From: Pseudomonas sp. IB20
GTDB lineage: Bacteria; Pseudomonadota; Gammaproteobacteria; Pseudomonadales; Pseudomonadaceae
Direction: 5' to 3'
DNA length: 64,000 nt
Assembly (NCBI RefSeq): GCF_009707325.1
Contig: NZ_CP046103.1
Span: 2,157,810 to 2,221,809 of the forward strand
Shown here: piece by piece, positions 59,736-64,000 of the stretch
Layout of the letters: every line of letters starts with the position of its first letter
Position numbering within the stretch: the stretch's first letter is position 1
Program-made: the position numbers and the translations under genes
The notes under the pieces: generated by a model
What the model was told of the DNA's origin: nothing
What the model saw: only the letters and a program-made list of their open reading frames with translations
Database searches by the model: none

Positions 59736-62700
59736 ATGCACCTGCTCAGGACCCAGCCCGGTGGTTTCGTCTCCGACGACAATATTGCCGACTTAGGCCA
59801 AACCCCCGCTGAACTGGTGATCCTGTGCAGCGGTGATTCCAGCCTGGCGTTGTTGGCCGAAGCGGCTCAACAGCTGCCCGACGACTACCCAAGCGTTCGC
59901 CTGGCCAACCCGATGCAGGTGCAAAACCACGCCTCGGTCGACCTGTACGTCGATGAGGTGCTGCGCCACGCCAAGGTCATCCTGATTTCGCTGCACGGCG
60001 GCATCGGTTACTGGCGCTACGGCATCGAGCGCCTGGTGGAATTGGCCGAGCGCGGCGTGCAACTGATCCTGGTGCCGGGCGATGACCGCCCGGACCCGGA
60101 ACTCAGCAGCCTCAGCACCGTAGGCGTAGACGATCGTGATCGCCTCTGGCACTTCCTGCGCCAGGGCGGGCTGGGCAATGCCTTGGATTTTTATCGCTGT
60201 TTGGCAAGCCGCTACCTGGGCCGCGACTACGCCTGGGCCGAGCCGCAAACCTTGCCGCGCACCGCGATTTATCACCCGCACATAGCCAACGCACGCCTGA
60301 ATGATTGGCAGGCGGATTGGCAGCCGGATTTCCCCGTGGCGGCGGTACTGTTTTACCGCTCGCACCTGCAGGCGGCCAATACCGGTTTTATCGATGTGTT
60401 CTGCCAGCGCTTGCAGGCGGCGGGCCTTAACCCGTTGCCGATGGCGGTGGCCAGTTTGAAAGAGCCTGGCTGCCTGACGGTGGTCGAGGACTTGCTGGAT
60501 GAAGTGCAGGCGGCGGTGATTCTGAACACCACCGGGTTTGCCCAATCCAGCCCCGAAGCGCCGCATTTGCGCCCGTTTCGCCGCAATATCCCGGTAATCC
60601 AGGCAATTTGCGCCCAGGACAACCAGCCCGGCTGGGAGGCCAGCGAACAAGGCCTCGGCCCGCGCGACTTGGCGATGCACATCGCCTTGCCGGAGCTGGA
60701 CGGGCGCATTATCAGCCGCCCGATCAGCTTCAAGGACCTGGCCTGGCGCAGCGAGCGCAGCCAGTCCGACGTGGTGTGCTACCGCGCCGCGCCCGAGCGC
60801 ATGGATTTCGTCGCTGAGCTGGCACGCCGTTGGGTCGAACTGGCGCGGGTGCCGAACGCGGATAAACGCATCGCGCTGATCCTCGCCAACTACCCGACCC
60901 GCGACGGCCGTATCGGCAACGGCGTGGGTCTGGATACGCCGGCGGCGGCGCTGAATATCCTGCGCGCGCTGCAAGCCGAAGGCTATCCGCTGCCCCGTGA
61001 GTTGCCCGACAGCGGCACCGCCCTGATCCACGAATTGCTCGGTGGCGTGACCAACGACCTCGACAGCCTCGACCTGCGCCCGTGCCATCAAAGCCTGGGC
61101 CTGGATGATTACGAGGCGCTGTTCAAGCGCTTGCCCGAAGCCAATCGCCAAGCCGTGCTGGAGCGCTGGGGCGCACCCCACACCGACCCGATGTGCCGCG
61201 ACGGCCGCCTGATGATCGCCGGCCTGCGTTTTGGCCTGACCTTCGTCGGCATCCAGCCGGCGCGCGGTTATCAGGTCGACCACAGCGCGGTGTACCACGA
61301 CCCGGACCTGGTGCCGCCTCACGGTTACCTGGCGTTCTACTTCTGGTTGCGCCACACCTACGGCGCCCACGCCGTGATCCACGTAGGCAAGCACGGCAAC
61401 CTCGAATGGCTGCCGGGCAAAGGCGTGGGGCTGTCGGAAAACTGCTGGCCTGATGCGCTGCTCGGGCCGCTGCCGAACATTTACCCGTTTATCGTCAACG
61501 ATCCGGGTGAGGGCGCCCAGGCCAAGCGCCGCACCCAGGCGGTGATCATCGACCACTTGATGCCGCCGCTGACCCGCGCCGAAACCTACGGCCCGCTGCG
61601 CAATCTTGAGCTGTTGGCGGACGAGTATTACGAGGCGCAATTGCTCGACCCGCGCCGCGCGCTCGAACTGCAAAAAGACATTCTCAAGCTGGTGCGCGAG
61701 ACCCGTATCGACCAGGAACTTGAGCTGGATAACGACGCCGACGCGGCGGTCTGGCTGCCGCGCCTGGACACCTACCTGTGCGACTTGAAGGAGTCGCAGA
61801 TCCGCGACGGCCTGCATATCTTTGGCGAGTCGCCCGAAGGCCGCTTGCGCATCGACACCTTGCTGGCCTTGCTGCGCATCCCGCGCGGCGATGGCCGTGG
61901 CCCGCAATCGAGTTTGCTGCGCGTATTGGCCAAGGCCTTCGAGCTGGGTTTTGACCCGCTTGATTGTGCGCTGGCCGAGCCCTGGACCGGGCGCCGCCCC
62001 GAGGTGTTGCAGCAAATCGATCAACAGCGCTGGCGCACCGCCGGTGATACCCGCGAGCGCCTGGAGTTGTATGCCGCGCGTTTGATCGAGCAAGCGCTGG
62101 AAGGGCCGCTTGAGCAACTTGAAGAGCCCGGTTGGGAGGATGTGAAGTCGGTCATTGAGAGCCTGCGCATCGTCGTCGCGCCACGCCTGGACGCGTGCGG
62201 GCCGGCGGAAATGCGCGGTTTGCTGGATGCTTTGAGCGGCCTTTTCGTACCGGCCGGCCCCAGCGGCGCGCCAAGTCGCGGGCGCCTGGATGTGCTGCCC
62301 ACCGGGCGCAATTTCTTTACCGTGGACGTGCGCAACCTGCCCACCACCACGGCCTGGCGCATTGGCTTCCAATCCGCCAACCTGATCCTTGAACGGCACC
62401 TGCAAGACCATGGCGATCACTTGCGCCAGCTTGGCCTGTCGGTCTGGGGCACGGCCACCATGCGCACCGGCGGCGACGACATCGCCCAGGCCATGGCGTT
62501 GATGGGCGTGCGCCCGGTCTGGGCCACGGGCAGCCAGCGGGTGGATGACTTTGAGATCCTGCCGATCAGTTTGCTCGACCGCCCGCGTGTTGACGTGACG
62601 CTGCGCGTGTCCGGGTTCTTCCGTGACGCGTTCGCCAACCTGATCCGCCTGTTCGATGCGGCGGTGCAGGCGGTGGCGGCCCTGGATGAACCGGATGATA

Positions 62701-63482
62701 TGAACCCGCTGGCGGCCAAGGTGCGCAGTGAGCGTGAGGCCTTGCGCCTCTCGGGCCTGGACGCAGAAGCCGCAGCTAAACAAGCCGGCTGGCGCATCTT
62801 TGGCGCCAAGCCGGGGGCGTATGGCGCGGGCGTGCAGGGCGCGATTGACGGTCGTCTGTGGCAGAGCCGCGAGGACTTGGCCGAGGTCTACTTGAACTGG
62901 GGTGGCTACGCCTACGGTGGTTCCGATGAAGGCACCGCTGCCCGCGAACAGTTCGCCCAGCGCCTGAGCCTGGTGCAGGCGGTCCTGCAAAACCAGGACA
63001 ACCGCGAGCACGACTTGCTCGACTCCAACGACTATTACCAATTCCAGGGCGGTATGCTCGCCGCCGTGGAAACCCTGAGCGGCGATAAGGCCGCCAGCTA
63101 CCATGGCGACCATAGCCAGCCCGACTTGCCGAAGATCCGCACCTTGAAGGAAGAGCTGAACCGGGTGATCCGTTCCCGCGCCGCCAACCCCAAGTGGATC
63201 GACGGCGTGAAGCGTCATGGCTATAAAGGTGCGTTCGAAATGGCCGCAACCGTGGACAACCTGTTCGCGTTCGACGCCACCACCGCACTGATCGATGATC
63301 ACCAATACGCCTTGCTCGCTGACGCGTATCTGCTCGATCCTGACACCCGGGCCTTTGTGCAGCAGCACAACCCCGATGCCCTGCGCGACATGACCGAGCG
63401 CATGCTCGAAGCCCAGCAGCGTGGCATGTGGCAAGAGCCGGGCGCCTATCGCGAGGCGTTGGAAAACCTGTTGTTGATAAAG
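59736..63482 (+). CDS. cobN: Cobaltochelatase CobN, large subunit; no stop codon at its 3' end
   Basis: 1249 codons of the large subunit that inserts Co2+ into hydrogenobyrinic acid a,c-diamide with an ATPase motor. Start ATGCACCTGCTC, 3 bp after cobW. Core motifs: [37 protein letters not shown], and the C-terminal [16 protein letters not shown]. The expected end ENLLL is followed not by a stop but by ATAAAGGTGACTGAT in the same frame, so the reading frame continues into the ATPase gene (see 63483). The end given here is only where homology ends. One extra base after ENLLL would yield ENLLLDKGD and TGA, overlapping the ATPase start, as in a normal two-gene layout. Confidence 0.93.
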
Positions 63483-64000
63483 GTGACTGATATTCCACAT
63501 TTCCCACTGTCCGCCGTGGTCGGCGCCGACGACCTGAAACTGGCGCTGTGCCTCACCGCCATCGACCCGAAAATCGGCGGTGTGCTGATCGAAGGCCCGC
63601 GCGGCATGGCCAAGTCCACCCTGGCACGTGGCCTGGCGGACCTGCTCGCCAGTGGTCAGTTCGTCACTTTGCCGTTGGGCGCCACCGAAGAACGCCTGGT
63701 CGGCACCCTGGACCTGGACGCCGCACTGGGCGAAGGCCGTGCGCAGTTTTCCCCCGGCGTACTGGCCAAGGCCGATGGCGGCGTGTTGTACGTCGATGAA
63801 GTCAACTTGCTGCCCGACCACTTGGTGGACCTGCTGCTGGATGTGGCCGCCAGCGGCACCAACCTGATCGAGCGCGATGGCATTTCCCATCGCCACTCGG
63901 CACGTTTTGTGTTGATCGGCACCATGAACCCGGAGGAGGGGGAGTTGCGACCGCAGCTGCTCGACCGTTTCGGTTTCAACGTGGCATTAAGCGGGCAAAC
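63483..64000 (+). CDS. AAA+ chelatase ATPase (ChlI/BchI-like), partial
   Basis: 172 codons up to the window end. [20 protein letters not shown] is the usual start (GTG at 63483), followed by Walker [14 protein letters not shown], the [12 protein letters not shown] block, and Walker [13 protein letters not shown]. This is the motor subunit family that drives Mg- or Co-chelatases, here with CobN. It is in frame with cobN, so it may be translated as a CobN-ATPase fusion or from its own GTG, which has AAAGG only 0-2 bp ahead. Confidence 0.88.
   Translation, partial: MTDIPHFPLSAVVGADDLKLALCLTAIDPKIGGVLIEGPRGMAKSTLARGLADLLASGQFVTLPLGATEERLVGTLDLDAALGEGRAQFSPGVLAKADGGVLYVDEVNLLPDHLVDLLLDVAASGTNLIERDGISHRHSARFVLIGTMNPEEGELRPQLLDRFGFNVALSGQ

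Noticed and set aside
59793..63896. 1367-codon open frame on the minus strand
   Set aside because: It is the exact antisense of cobN and the ATPase gene; high-GC codon use removes stops on the opposite strand. Low-complexity Gln/Val/Arg-rich translation and no family motifs.

Overview
The window is a chromosomal segment of a Pseudomonas of the P. fluorescens group. Evidence is the high-GC coding, the gene order rnhA-dnaQ / mltD / npp operon / gloB and cysI-like / metH / cti / nfuA known from Pseudomonas, and the many GTGGGAGC-type REP hairpins. There are no rRNA or tRNA genes, CRISPR arrays or transposase genes.

Layout. 1-3.4 kb: the end of a KDG kinase gene, a parvulin gene and a large hybrid sensor kinase. 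3.5-9.5 kb: ketone-body use (acetoacetyl-CoA synthetase, 3-hydroxybutyrate dehydrogenase, GntP permease) with a sigma-54 activator; the intergenic region holds a good -24/-12 promoter and two palindromes that could be its enhancer sites. 9.5-23.9 kb: two paralogous YejABEF/Npp-type peptide ABC transporter operons with three binding proteins, separated by a parvulin gene and a repeat element. 24-34.8 kb: mltD, gloB, a methyltransferase, rnhA, dnaQ, ldcA, an acetyltransferase, a LysR regulator, a GspG-like pseudopilin and small genes. 35.6-43 kb: poxB, an OYE-type oxidoreductase divergent from its likely MerR regulator, and a sulfite reductase with its DUF934 partner. 43-47.2 kb: a decayed locus of two convergent DUF6543/dermonecrotic-toxin-type genes, one truncated and one frameshifted. 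47.3-55 kb: metH, cti, nfuA. 55-64 kb: a cobalamin region made of two divergent units, cbtB-cbtA-cobE-cobM and cobW-cobN-chlI, each led by a cobalamin riboswitch.

The least ordinary content is a family of four non-coding blocks (15.57-16.50, 34.77-35.57, 53.58-54.11 and 57.64-58.31 kb). Three have roughly 100-bp inverted termini beginning GTACATATCCGTTGC. All contain a shared 50-nt core (seven copies) and a foldable junction whose helices show compensatory changes. Each holds or abuts a gene fragment: SDR 3' end, unidentified tail, acyltransferase-3 3' end, isochorismatase-like 5' end. They look like composite, gene-fragment-carrying MITE-like elements.

Other oddities: a 148-bp tandem duplication across the rnhA/dnaQ junction, an 81-bp tandem duplication at the end of cobM, and a cobN reading frame that runs without a stop into the chelatase ATPase gene.
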